Assembly (NCBI GenBank): GCA_018907035.1
Contig: JACCIC010000122.1
Coordinates: 1,194,501 to 1,258,500 of the forward strand
Origin: Sycobia sp. Sy_11
Lineage: Eukaryota > Arthropoda > Insecta > Hymenoptera > Epichrysomallidae
Direction of reading: 5' to 3'
Length of the DNA stretch: 64,000 nt
Below the pieces are notes generated by a model. The model searched no databases. It saw nothing but the letters and a program-made list of their open reading frames with translations, and had not been told where the DNA came from. This document shows positions 42,590-52,447 of the stretch, piece after piece; position 1 is the stretch's first letter, and each line of letters opens with the position of its first letter. A program made the translations under genes and the position numbers.

Positions 42590-43706
42590 GGAGATTTGTG
42601 TACCTAGATCTGAACAAAATAGAGTTTTAAATGAAGTACACAACGATCCAACTGCCGGACACCTGGGAATCACGAAAACACTAGTAAAAATATCTAAAAG
42701 TTATTACTGGCCTGGAATGCTCCGTATGACGACTAAATATGTGCGAAATTGCGAGAACTACCAAAAGTTACCAAAAAAGTTACCAAAAAAACTACCAAAA
42801 ATCGCAACAACAAACACTAGCCGGTAAACTACATGCAACTCTAGTTGAACAGCCTTAGGACATTGTGGCTGTAGATCTCATCGGACCAATTCCGAGATCG
42901 ACAAAATTAAATATATGGCTATTAGTGATGCAGGATAAATTTATCAAATGGATTGAATTAAAACCACTCAGAAAAGCAATAGCTGAAGCAATAACCTACG
43001 CCACAAAGCAACAGATTACATTACGTTTGGCTGTCCGAGAAGGATTATTTCTGATAATGGGAGACAATTTATCTCCAAGGAATTTACAACTATGCTGCAA
43101 AAGACCGGAATGCAGCTTAAAAGAACACCCCCGTACACATCACAATGTAATCCAGTAGGAAGAGCAAATAAAGTGATTAAAACTACGATTTCCCAATATA
43201 TAGAAAAAATCATAAGACGTGGGATAATCACTTATATGAGCTACAATTTACTTATAATACCGCGTCATCCGAAACAACAGATTTTACACCCGCTTACTTA
43301 AATTTTGGACGTGAGTTAAGAGTACCTGGATCCCTTTTCCAATTATACGGACAAAGTAATAACGTTATCGCCGAAAACCGTATAAAAAGATTAGGAGAAA
43401 AAATCGAACTTGTTCGCAGCCAACTGGCAAAAGCCTTTCAGATACAAAAAGGATACTATGACCTGAAACGCCGAAAATGGAACCCCGAAATCGGAGATCA
43501 AGTATAAACGATCTTACGCGCTATCTAACAAAATTGGAGCGCTTAACACAAAACTAACTCCAAAATACGTGGGTCCCTTTATTATGTGCAAAAAAATATC
43601 CCCTGTCATATTCGACCAGAAAGATAACAAAGGCAAGATTATTAAACAAATATTTATAAAACACCTAAGAGAAAGATATAATAATATAGATAATATACCT
43701 CCTTGA
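42590..43706 (+). pseudogene. Ty3 integrase
   Basis: Zinc-type start HNDPTAGHLGITKTLVKISK, YYWPGMLRMTTKYVRNCENY (one Cys of the usual C--C lost), AVDLIGPIPRSTKLNIWLLV (first catalytic Asp), IISDNGRQFISKEF (second, in a shifted frame), KRTPPYTSQCNPVGRANKVI (the catalytic Glu of NPVER is now Gly), LQFTYNTASSETTDFTPAYL and LNFGRELRVPGSLF, then a worn GPF--C- C-terminal barrel. DDE integrases join the element to target DNA. Loss of Glu plus frame breaks make this one inactive. Confidence 0.9.
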
Positions 43707-43736
43707 AATTACTATATAAGGGCCGACCAGAGGCCC

Positions 43737-44150
43737 ATGGATTCAGTTAAAATGCACTGCCAAAGATTTCTGGAAATAAGCGTAGCCATCAAATGCTATG
43801 GACTAACGTTTCATGCCCTTGTGAACGCCGGCACACTCATGAATATCCCATCAGCCGAAATCGCCAGAATACTGGAAAGACGAGGAGCTCGTAGGGCATA
43901 TTGAGAGACAGTTCTACATCTGAACGGGATCCACTATATACACCTAACCCCGTGAACCATCTCCGTATATACCTTAGAGGTGGAATACACCTGTCAAAAT
44001 AAAGTTAAGATTAATAATTTGGCCATAATATCGGAACAATCAGTAGACATCATCTTCGGTATGAGCGAAATATCCAAGATCGGGTATAGGTTCCTATGGC
44101 TAATGAGGAGTCCAGCAGCACAGGACAAGCGTAGGGAACGTAGACATCTT
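43737..44150 (+). pseudogene. Second retropepsin-like segment after integrase
   Basis: From ATG 43737: LEISVAIKCYGLTFHALVNA-GTLMNIPSA resembles the retropepsin active-site strand (A-VDTG---N-IS), with Asn-Ala-Gly in place of Asp-Thr-Gly. After two stops, ISVYTLEVEYTC, NNLAIISEQSVDIIFGMSEI and SKIGYRF fit the flap and the closing D-I-G---L helix. A protease-like fold after integrase is not the ordinary Ty3 order. It could be a duplicated domain, a third ORF, or the start of another element. Confidence 0.5.
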
Positions 44151-45080
44151 CAGTGAAGAGAACAACGAAGACCTATTGGAAGAATAGAAGATGAAGGCAA
44201 CTACAGCGCCACGGAGTCCGTAAATCCTGACACGGATAGCGATTAATCCTGTAAGAGACAGAAGTATGAGAATTAATAATATATATCAAACATAATACTT
44301 GCCCGCGACTCATTGCTAATATTACAAATATTACGCTATAAGAGTAAATTCAAATAAATGTAAAATTAATATAGGAGAAAAAAGAAAATCCGGAAATTTT
44401 ATTTGAACTATTTATGTTTAGACTTATTTAGTTATTTAGGTAAATAACAAAAGATTGAGTCAGGATCAAACGTTGGATAAATAAAATTTGCGACATGAAT
44501 AAAATACCGAAATTAAGTTACATATTTATAAAACTATATGTATATGTGCGAAATGTATATACGTATGAAAAGAAACCGTCGTAGAATCCGATGTCACATA
44601 TATGTATATATATATATAAATATATTAAATAAAATTAAAAGGCAAATAAACTGCGGCAAAAAATCAAATTATTATATATATATTATAACTATACTTAATA
44701 AAAGTCAATGCCCTCCAAGGGAAAATAGAAAAGTAACCTCCGGAAGGTTAAACTAAAATTATAGTTAAAATCAAAATTATAATTATTAATATTAAAATTA
44801 AATTTCAGTCCTGACCAAGTAGTCGGGGTGTAAACGTTAAACCAATATTTTAAATTTTTTAGTAGATTTCGAAAACAAAAAACAGTTAACTCGGGCGCAC
44901 CGCGACCTGCTCGTCGCCGAGCAGGAATTAAATAATATGTTACGAATACCTGTACGTCCGTGCCTGGTTGTGCCTGCTGCAAGGACGCCTAGTCGGCAAC
45001 GAAAGGGTCGACACTTGTCGACCATTCATGAGGTCGATCTAAAGCCTGCGTCTTTTCCATGAACGCCACGGACCGACGAG
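44151..45080. other. AT-rich stretch between pol and the GC-rich frame
   Basis: Contains small A/T repeats near 44600 and a GC-rich start near 44880. No recognised domain. A purine tract that could prime plus-strand synthesis was not identified with confidence. Confidence 0.4.
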
Positions 45081-45086
45081 GCAGAC

Positions 45087-45458
45087 GTGCCTCCAGACGG
45101 CGACGAGCAGCCCGCGCTGCACATCGATGTCCGAGTAACGGGCTCAGTAAGACCGGCACCAACGTTGTTGCCGCCGTCACGTGACGAACATCGCCTGGGA
45201 ATGCCGTCAATTCCCGTACCAGAGTACAAGCCGCATGACTTAACCGCGAGCAGTGACTCTAGTTCGTGGCGGGCTTTCGTCTATGACGGAAACGCCACGT
45301 TATTCTCTCATCTGGGCGCCGTTCGGCATCGACAATGGATCGGGAACCGACGGTTCCACATGTGTATAGATCCGAAAACCGGACACGTTAGATGCATAAC
45401 GTGTTCGGAGAAAATGCAATGTAGGTATTCACACTTATTTTTTACACTTTCACTATAA
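45087..45458 (+). CDS. Unidentified GC-rich reading frame in the Ty3 element
   Basis: An open frame of 123 codons, much richer in G and C than its surroundings. The first half is Pro/Ser-rich (RVTGSVRPAPTLLPPSRDEH), the second half reads WRAFVYDGNATLFSHLGAV, RWIG-like residues and MCIDPKTGHVRCITCSEKMQ, ending in a Cys-2-Cys pair. The frame may extend upstream to about 44950 past a stop. Position (between pol and the right direct repeat) suggests a third ORF, but no envelope features (signal peptide, fusion segment, membrane anchor) are visible. Confidence 0.4.
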   Translation: MPPDGDEQPALHIDVRVTGSVRPAPTLLPPSRDEHRLGMPSIPVPEYKPHDLTASSDSSSWRAFVYDGNATLFSHLGAVRHRQWIGNRRFHMCIDPKTGHVRCITCSEKMQCRYSHLFFTLSL

Positions 45459-45691
45459 ACGCACATGTTCCGCACTCCCGAAAAAGGAGGGAGATGCGAC
45501 GACGATGAATATGGCTACGCGATTTGATCACGACCGCTATACAAATTCCACCGTTACCATGAGAATACAGAATAGATATTATGTTTTTCTATAGCACACG
45601 TGTAAATAGTTATAAGTTCAACCGAAATTTAGCTTAATATAACATATTAAATATAAAATGAAATTAATATTATATACGCGGTAAACATACC

Positions 45692-46620
45692 GAAAAGCAG
45701 CAAAGATCGCGACGACTACTATAGAAGGTAGTCGACGCGACCACCGAAAACCAAAGCATAGAGAGAGAACGCAATACAAAGTCTCTCTCTACCGCTAGAT
45801 TGAGTAGGAAAGTGCATAAAAGGGGATACACCTCGCGTAGCGAGAGAGAACCGCGCCAAGCGTATTAGGCTGGCGGCAGCTATCCCCTTCTAATACATGC
45901 CCGCACGCATACAACCGTATTCTCTCGCTCTACGACACGCGCCAGCAGAGAACATTTCACTAGGGGAACTCGCGAGCCTCTGCACTGGCGCGCGCGTTCC
46001 AGCATATACAACGAGTGTCCCGAACAAACTCACCCGCTTTAATTTATATATATATATATTAATATTGTGAACTGGCTGCCAGAATAATAATACATATTAA
46101 AATTATGATTAATAATAATAATTATTGTTAATAATATTACTGTTGTTATTAATATTATTATTCTAAATCGGCGGCTCGTCCGATGTTGGACGAGCAGCGG
46201 CGATAATACCCGACAATTTTATTATAAAAGGGCCTACAAAAGACAAAATCAGGGAGTTCGTCCAGTGAACCGGCTGACTCGAAGCCGTGTCACTTGACAT
46301 GTCGTGTCTACAAGCCGTACTGTTATATTGATTACCATTTCAAGACAAGTTATATTGTCGTATCAACAAGCCGTGTCCCGGAGCTATAAATTATCCAGAG
46401 CTCAGAAATTGCTGCCTGAAAATCCTTCCGAAATTATGAACTTGATCTCTGTTCCGAGGCGCTTTTCAAACGACAGACGGTTAATAATTTTACTTATCCT
46501 GAAGTGAACGTGATCCTGGTGGCGAGGCGCCCCTCAACGGAACTAAGTCACCTTAATTTTAACCTACATTAAATTCTACCTATCCCGTTTAATTTCCCCG
46601 CGTAGAAACTAGCGCGAACC
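45692..46620 (+). repeat. Direct repeat (LTR-like), right copy
   Basis: Uninterrupted counterpart of 38463-38843 plus 39627-40195. It retains the CTGCC/GGCGG-clamped AT hairpin (46076-46080 with 46170-46174, a pair kept by G-U wobble), the GCTCGTCC/GGACGAGC stem and worn hairpins near 46450-46540. It carries an extra duplicated segment around AAGCCGTGTC near 46290-46380. Confidence 0.9.
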
Positions 46621-46723
46621 TAGTATTTATAATATATATGTAGATTTAAATTACATTTACTTCTTTTAAGTAATTATTTTTGTTTTATTTTGTTTGTCAA
46701 AAGAAGAGAATTTGTTTGAATAA

Positions 46724-46870
46724 ATTTATATTTTTATTATAAAAAAATATACTGTGTTCTATTAAGTTATTTCCCTTATCCGCCGTCCAATTCCGAATGT
46801 ACTTCCTCCCGTCTCAAATTACCCTGGAAAATACCGCGTAAGTTATCCCGAGGGGGATAGGAACATTACA
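46724..46870 (-). repeat. Right inverted terminus of the Ty3 element
   Basis: Reverse complement begins TGTAATGTTCCTATCCCCCT and parallels 38157-38303 throughout. Confidence 0.9.
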
Positions 46871-47520
46871 ATTAAAGTAGTATTTTTGACCTTTGTACTG
46901 TCCGTAGCTGCTTATTTCAATGAATGTTTTGGTCTGTGCAATTTGTTTAAGCGAGTCTTTCAAATCGGAAAATCGAATCTCAGTGAGTGTAGGAGGAGGA
47001 AGGGATGCTGCAGATTTAAGGGGGTAAAGTATTTAAAGTTTCTTTTGACCATTTTTTTATTTTTTATATGAATGCCTTATATCTCAAGAATATTGTATCG
47101 GAATTTCAAGTTAATCGGAGGAAAATTGACAACGTTGTGGATATTTGAACATTCGTTGCACCAAGTAAGATTTTTACATATTCGTAATTATGCTAGACAA
47201 TTGTGCGGCGCGCTTACTTGGAGAGCGATTATTTTGATTTATAAATGCTACATTCATTTCTTATTGAAAGCATCTTTTTAGACATTTCTTGTATATTTGA
47301 ACCATACAGCCAGTACATACGTGCATCAGCTAGTCTATAAATTTGACATTGTTTATTTTCGTATTCGCTCGGTTTCCGGAAATTTTCAACGGTAAATTCA
47401 TTCTTGCTGTTACTATATATATTTAGTAGCATTAAAAATACCTCGAAAAATTACTAGAAAAGATCGAAAAAAAAGTCATAAGAACGTGTCTCAATCGAAA
47501 AAGTAGAGCCTCCTCATAAG
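46871..47520. other. 5' flank of the Mutator-like pseudogene
   Basis: No recognised domain; two short open frames (46886-47071, 47072-47281) look fortuitous. May include untranslated or terminal sequence of the Mutator-like element, but no terminal repeat was defined. Confidence 0.35.
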
Positions 47521-47527
47521 CGTCGAA

Positions 47528-48715
47528 ATGACGAAGCGGAAGCTAATAGTACGTCGTCAAAACAAAATTAAAAATAGTCTCCCGGTAGAGATAGAAGAAA
47601 ATTTCGAAAAAAATTATAGAATAATAGATTTTGTTCTTGTCTTTTCTACTATTTCAACTTTGTTAAAATGTGTAAAGTGCAATGGAAAAGTTACATTCCA
47701 AACACTGAAAAAAGAAGGCCTTGGTTTTAATATCAAAGTTGCATGTGAAAAGTATAAACAACCTCATTACATTCCATCTAGTAAACTAATAGATTCTGGT
47801 GTATACGATATCAATTATTGATTTGCTTTTGTAATGCGACTGTTAGGCTTAGGCTTAGCTAGATGTAATAAGTTTTGCAGATTAATGGATTTGGCTAGTG
47901 CTTTCTTATCGAGACCAACCTATAACTTATATAAGACAAAAATGTTGGAAACTATAAAAAATGTTTCTAAGAAGTTTTTTGTGGTGACAGAACTCGGAAA
48001 AAAGAGGTTTCAATTCGTTATTTGGGGTTGTTTCTTTTATTGGATTTTATACTGGTAAAGTATTTGATATGTTAGTAAAAAGTAGTTACTGCCATGATTG
48101 TACGACTTGGGAAAATAAACTGGATTCTGCTGAATACGAAGCATAATATGAAGAGCATGTGAATAGCGGAAATTGCAAAGCCAACCATGTCGGACCCTCT
48201 GGCAACATGGAGGTATCAGCTACAATCGAAATGTTTAAAAGATCGTTACCAAATTTTGGGGTGAAATTTCATAACTACATCGGAGACTATGACTCGAAGA
48301 CATACAGCGGTGTTGTTACCGCAAAACCTTATGGTGAAGGTTTTACCATAAATAGAAAAGAGTGCATCGGGCATGTACAAAAGACAATGGGGGCACGTCT
48401 GCGTGAATTAGTAAAAAAGCGTAGTTGATACAAAAACCAAGACAGGAAAAATCGTAAAAAGAAAAAGCCTTTCTGGCAAAGGGAAGCTTAGTGCTAAAAT
48501 CATAGGTAAATTGACCGGTCAAGTTCCCACGAATGGGCGTGACAAGTTGACGAGTTGTGAATAAATAGAGCAGAGGAACAAGCGTCACACAACAGTAAAG
48601 AAGGAAGAGTTTTACGTAAACAAATAGAAAAAGATGCTTTAGACCATGTAGATGAAAGCATTTTGCTATATGGACCTGGTATTGATGATTCTATATGAAC
48701 CTGAAAGAATTATAA
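47528..48715 (+). pseudogene. Mutator-like transposase-domain protein, decayed
   Basis: Start MTKRKLIVRRQNKIKNSLPV. After KCVKCNGKVTFQTLKKEGLG and FNIKVACEKY, a frame change gives FVMRLLGLGLARCNKFCRLM and DLASAFLSRPTYNLYKTKML. Then a deletion (the usual TVSGDGTW stretch is missing), MLVKSSYCHDCTTWENKLDS, GNCKANHVGPSGNMEVSATI and EMFKRSLPNFGVKFHNYIGD, DSKTYSGVV, and GHVQKTMGARLRELVKK. This is the arthropod/cnidarian Mutator-like domain family (MRVLGLG ... GPAGNMEV ... IGDGDSKT). The catalytic GD-D pattern reads GDYDSKT. Stops near 48060, 48140 and 48426. Confidence 0.85.
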
Positions 48716-49260
48716 AGTTTTATTGTGACTTTTTTAGTTTACAAAACTTTTAAACCGTTTCCTGAAAACTGCCATTTTTGAAGTCGGTGTACATCCTCAC
48801 ACAAAATCTACTGAACCGTTCGGTTTGAAATTTTGCACAGTATATCTTTACATAATTCAGCAAGTAACGCTGTCAAAGTTTTTGGTTATGTTTATTAATT
48901 CTTAATTTTACCGTAACAAATAACCCAATTTTTTATAGCACAAATCGGATATTTGGCTTCTTAGGGCTACCAAAAATTCTAAAATTAAAAAAAAAACTCG
49001 ACAGCGTTACCTGAGGAACTATCTTCTTTAAAGAATACACTTTGGATTTTGCGACTCCGATGATTCTGTGGTGCGTAATCGTGTACACCGCAAAACAACT
49101 TTTTCTCGAGGAGCCTCCGAAGATTCACTGTCATTCGCTTAATTTTCAATATTTTTCAATGAAAATTTAGGAAAATATTGTTCAAATGATACATTATTAC
49201 ATGCAAATTGACTGGGTAATCTGGCTGTATCTATGTCGCGAGAAAAAAATTCTTAAAAAC
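48716..49260. other. 3' flank of the Mutator-like pseudogene
   Basis: No coding signal. Ends in a C-run adjoining the non-LTR element. Confidence 0.4.
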
Positions 49261-49261
49261 A

Positions 49262-50171
49262 TGCCTGTTTTATACCGAATTAATCTTACCCCCCCCCCCG
49301 TTAATAAGATTGTCTGCCTCTTCATTTTCCATAATTCCTACGTATGCAGAAATCCAACATAATTTAATATCTGCATTGTATGGATTTTGTGAGTGTTTAT
49401 GAATTTTGCTTTTGATTTCAAGAACTAGAGGTTTTGTTTGTATATGAAGTGAGGTGTTTTTCAGAGAGAGTAATGCGCTCAGAGAATCTGTGAAAATGAT
49501 AAAACTTTTATTGTTATTTGATAAAGGAATATCTATAGCATTATTGAGAGCTGTACATTCTGCTCTAAAGATGGAAGTTTTTTTCTTAATGCTTTTAATT
49601 ATAGAGGTATTGAGATTTTTTTCAGAAGCAAGCGCCTCCTGTTGATGCGGAGTTTGGAGATTTGCTACCATCTGTGTATATAGCATTTAAGTTTTCTACA
49701 GCTATGAGTTTGTCAGTTAATTGATCGAGATGGGTCACCTCTTTTAAAGGTTTCCGAAAGTTGGTCTCAACGGTTAAATTATATTTTAAAATATCAAAGT
49801 GGTACAAAAAGTTGTATAGTGTTTATTGTATAGTGTATAGTTGTATAGTCCATTAGCTATAATACCAGAGAATTCAAGCCACCATTGGAATTTACTTTTT
49901 GGAATAGTTTCAAATATCTTACATATGCATGAAGTGAAGTTGATAGGACGTACACTTAAACTGTCTGTTTTTTTTTAATAAGTTGTTAAATGATTTTTTC
50001 CAGTCTAAAGGATAGTCGCCTGCATGATACATGCTGTTAAATATATTTAATAATATTAATTTACATTTAATCAGTAGTTTTTTTATAAGTTCGTAACCGA
50101 CACAGTCGATACAGCATGATGAGTGAGAAGCTTTACTTTCTAGCGCAATATTGAATTCTGTAAAGTCGAAC
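49262..50171 (-). pseudogene. Non-LTR retrotransposon, 3' part (RT start and RNase H)
   Basis: Minus strand. From 50188: FDFTEFNIALESKASHSSCC and IDCVGYELIKKLLIKCKLIL with YHAGDYPLDWKKSF are the fingers of a jockey/I-type reverse transcriptase, followed by CKIFETIPKSKFQWWLEFSG. Most of the palm including YADD is deleted. Then an RNase H: LNAIYTDGSKSP (catalytic Asp), FRAECTALNNAIDI (Glu), FIIFTDSLSALLSL (Asp) and KLCWISAYVGIMENEEADNL (His-to-Tyr change: usually W-PAHVGI). Continues from 52448-53010 across the PLE insertion. Confidence 0.88.
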
Positions 50172-50185
50172 ATAGAGTCTTGAAA
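50172..50185 (+). repeat. Target-site duplication, left copy (PLE)
   Basis: ATAGAGTCTTGAAA, exactly repeated at 52434-52447. Confidence 0.9.
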
Positions 50186-50446
50186 CAATTTAATTGTACT
50201 TATATCGACTGCCCATATACAAATTAATAAATATTTTTTTATTGGTCTTACAGTCCAATCAATTCAAACTAAAAATAAAAAATAAAAATAAAAATAAATA
50301 AAAATAAAAATAAATAAAAATAAAATAAAAATTACATTAAAAATTAAATTAAAAATTCTAATGACAGTCAGACTGTCCTTGTTTACATTTACCCCCGCAG
50401 ACTAATCTGAAAATAAAATATTAGCTGAAAAAATTCTTTGTTATTA

Positions 50447-50520
50447 AAGTTATTATTATTATTGTTGTTGTTGTTGTTATTATTATTATTATTATTATTA
50501 TTGTTGTTGTTGTTGTTGTT

Positions 50521-50562
<42 letters not shown>

Positions 50563-50580
50563 ATTATTATTATTATTTGT
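50447..50580. repeat. (ATT)n/(GTT)n compound microsatellite
   Basis: Mixed ATT and GTT units inside the PLE, between its left arm and the reverse transcriptase. Confidence 0.95.
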
Positions 50581-50599
50581 TATGGGCTTCCCAAGATTA

Positions 50600-51563
50600 A
50601 TAAAGAAAATCTGACATTTAAAATAATAATATCTTCCATAGGTTTCCCAACTTATAATATTGCTAGATTTTTATCTAATATATTGGTGAAGATAGTTGGA
50701 AGAATTAGTTCTTACGTTAAGGATAGTTGATGTTTTTCAATGAAATGAAAGATATTGTTATTCCGAAAAACTACAAGATGATTTCATTGGATGTAGTATC
50801 TTTGTTTACAAATGTACATTTAGAGTTGTTAAATGATATTATACAGGAAAAGTGGAATGAAATTAATTTGCATACAAAATTCACGGTGAATGAATTTATT
50901 AAAGCAATTAATTTGGTTTTTAATAACACAATTTTTTCATTTGTGTTTTTTTTATTTTTATTTTTTATTTTTGTTCATAATAAATTTTATGAACAAAAAT
51001 ACGGATGTCCAATGGGGTCGCCCTTGTCACCGGTTATTACTAATTTAGTTATGGAAAAGTTGGAAAGTATAGCCTTGTCAAAATTGCTTTTTGAACCAAT
51101 AATATTTAAGAGATGTGTTGATGATATCTTTACAATAGTTCCGGAAGTTTTTGTGGATGAATTGGTGGATGTTTTTAATTTTGTACATGACAGCATTAAA
51201 TTTACAAGGGAGGTTGAGGTTAATAGTCAGTTAAGTTTTCTGGACATTAATGTCTTTAGATGTAGTAATAATAAGGTGAAACTTAATTGCTACAGAAAGC
51301 CTACTTGCTCAGGTAGGTTTTTAGATTTTAATTCACACCACCAATTCGGAAACAAAATTGGAGCATTAAAGGGTGTCATTGACAGAGCAATAAAATTGTT
51401 ACATAAATATTTTAGACAAAATAATTTACAGATAGTAAGAGAAATTTTCATTAATAATGGTTATCCAATTCAATTTATTAATAGATTAATTGCTGAGAGA
51501 TTGTTTGACATTTATAATACCGAAAATAGACATAGTGCAGGAATTGATGTTAACGGAAGCTAA
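50600..51563 (+). pseudogene. Penelope-like reverse transcriptase
   Basis: Upstream of ATG 50727 a shifted frame gives FPTYNIARFLSNILVKIVGR (PLE thumb-proximal region). The 278-codon frame then has IPKNYKMISLDVVSLFTNV (motif A, catalytic Asp at residue 22), YGCPMGSPLSPVITNLVME (motif B, residues 92-110), CVDDIF (motif C, residues 130-135; usual Tyr is Cys, both Asp kept), QLSFLDINVFR and NCYRKPTCSGRFLDFNSHH. A hydrophobic insert from an AT-rich run (residues 72-84) disturbs the strand before motif B. PLE enzymes relate to telomerase and prime at nicked DNA. The N-terminal part is missing, so probably inactive. Confidence 0.9.
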
Positions 51564-52030
51564 ATTATTGTCTTGCCATATCTTAGAAGATTGTCTGAAA
51601 GAATTAAAAGAAATTTTCGGAAATATCACATTCAAAGTTTCTTTAATAATAGCAATAATTTGAGTAGATTGTTTAATAATTGCAAAGATAGGGATCATTT
51701 ATGCTTAAAATCAGGAGTTGTTTACAAGATTAATTCATGGATTGTGTTAAATACTATATTGGACAAACAGGTAGATATTTAAAAAAGAGAATTTATGAAC
51801 ATAAATATAGTTTACGTAGCTCACACATTACTTCTGGTTTAAAAGAGCATTGTTTAAAGTTTTTACATTCTTTTGATTATGTGAATGTGGATATTTTGGA
51901 ACATGGTATTAATAATAAGTTTAAACAGGAGAGTCTTGAAAGTATTCATATTTCCAGGAATCGAAATAATGTGAATTTAATGTTAGAGTCTGGTAGATTG
52001 AACAGTGTTTATCATTCCTTTTTAAATTGA
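51564..52030 (+). pseudogene. Penelope-like GIY-YIG endonuclease
   Basis: After a stop that separates it from the reverse transcriptase: LPYLRRLSERIKRNFRKY, NNSNNLSRLFNNCKDRDHLC, LKSGVVYKI-- and, after a frame change, DCVKYYIGQTGRYLKKRIYE with HKYSLRSSHITSGLKEHCLK and QESLESIHISR. VYKI and YYIGQT are the two strands naming the GIY-YIG fold; the following Arg, Tyr-Glu-His and later Glu fit its catalytic set. It nicks the target for PLE insertion. Another copy lies on the minus strand at 59127-59460. Confidence 0.9.
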
Positions 52031-52121
52031 TTGGTTTTGGACAATTTGTGTAGAAGGGGAATTTATATTTAATTTACTAAATTTAGTGGTGGAGATGGAT
52101 ATATATAGATTAGAATATAAG

Positions 52122-52175
52122 GTTTAGTTTAGTCCCTGATGAGGAGCCGTAGCGAGCTCGAAATGTTGGACAAGT
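52122..52175 (+). ncRNA. Hammerhead ribozyme motif (PLE)
   Basis: TTTAGTCC, CTGATGAG, stem II GAGC/GCTC (loop CGTAGCGA), GAAAT, GTT, GGACAAGTT. Core intact apart from GAAAC to GAAAT, which leaves only a T-G pair in stem III. Stem I pairs AGTCC-side with GGAC and resumes after an A-A mismatch. Predicted cut after GTT, just before GGAC. Confidence 0.85.
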
Positions 52176-52185
52176 TTTCAATTAG

Positions 52186-52257
52186 GTAAGGATGTTGGTG
52201 ACAGTCAGACTGCACTTTACTAACAAATAATTTTTTCAGCTAATATTTTATTTTCAG
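52186..52257 (+). other. Predicted 72-nt intron directly after the hammerhead
   Basis: Donor ATTAG|GTAAGG, branch-site TACTAAC at 52218-52224, pyrimidine-rich tract and acceptor TTTATTTTCAG|ATTAG. A nearer acceptor (TTTTTTCAG at 52239) would give 54 nt. The same signals recur at 61010-61081 and in the foldback at 53.4 kb. Confidence 0.7.
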
Positions 52258-52433
52258 ATTAGTCTACGGGGGTGAATGTAAACAAGGACAGTCTGACTGT
52301 CATTATAATTATAATCTAATTTTGAATTTAATTTTTATTTTTAATTTTTATTTTATTTTTATTTATTTTTATTTTTTATTTTTAGATTGAATTGATTGGA
52401 CTGTAAGACCAATAAAAAAATATTTATTAATTA

Positions 52434-52447
52434 ATAGAGTCTTGAAA
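52434..52447 (+). repeat. Target-site duplication, right copy (PLE)
   Basis: Exact copy of 50172-50185. Confidence 0.9.

Larger units (their letters stand above)
38157..46870 (+). mobile_element. Ty3/gypsy retrotransposon with long inverted termini
   Basis: An 8.7-kb element. It starts TGTAACGTTCCTATCCCCCT and ends with the reverse complement of a near-identical sequence; the inverted match runs for about 145 bp. Just inside lie direct repeats (38463-40195 and 45692-46620, the left one holding a 0.78-kb insertion), then gag zinc knuckles, protease, reverse transcriptase, RNase H, integrase, a second retropepsin-like segment and an unknown GC-rich frame. Gag lacks its N-terminal part, and several stops break pol. 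Flanking duplication is unclear (ATAT versus ATTA). Confidence 0.85.
50186..52433 (+). mobile_element. Penelope-like element with inverted ends
   Basis: A 2.25-kb element with an exact 14-bp target duplication. Left arm 50186-50447 is an inverted copy of the right end (tail GGACTGTAAGACCAATAAA, AT-rich tract, GACAGTCAGACTG, up to the intron branch-site region). Between are a microsatellite, the reverse transcriptase, the GIY-YIG endonuclease, a hammerhead motif and a compact intron signature. Removing the element restores the open frame of the host non-LTR gene (SNNKFQDSMFDFTEF), so boundaries are secure. Confidence 0.9.

Noticed and set aside
45087..45458. Envelope gene of an endogenous retrovirus
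   Set aside because: No signal peptide, fusion segment or membrane anchor visible; only an unknown frame can be claimed.
38157..46870. DIRS-type element because of inverted termini
   Set aside because: A DDE integrase and Ty3-type reverse transcriptase are present and no tyrosine recombinase signature was seen.
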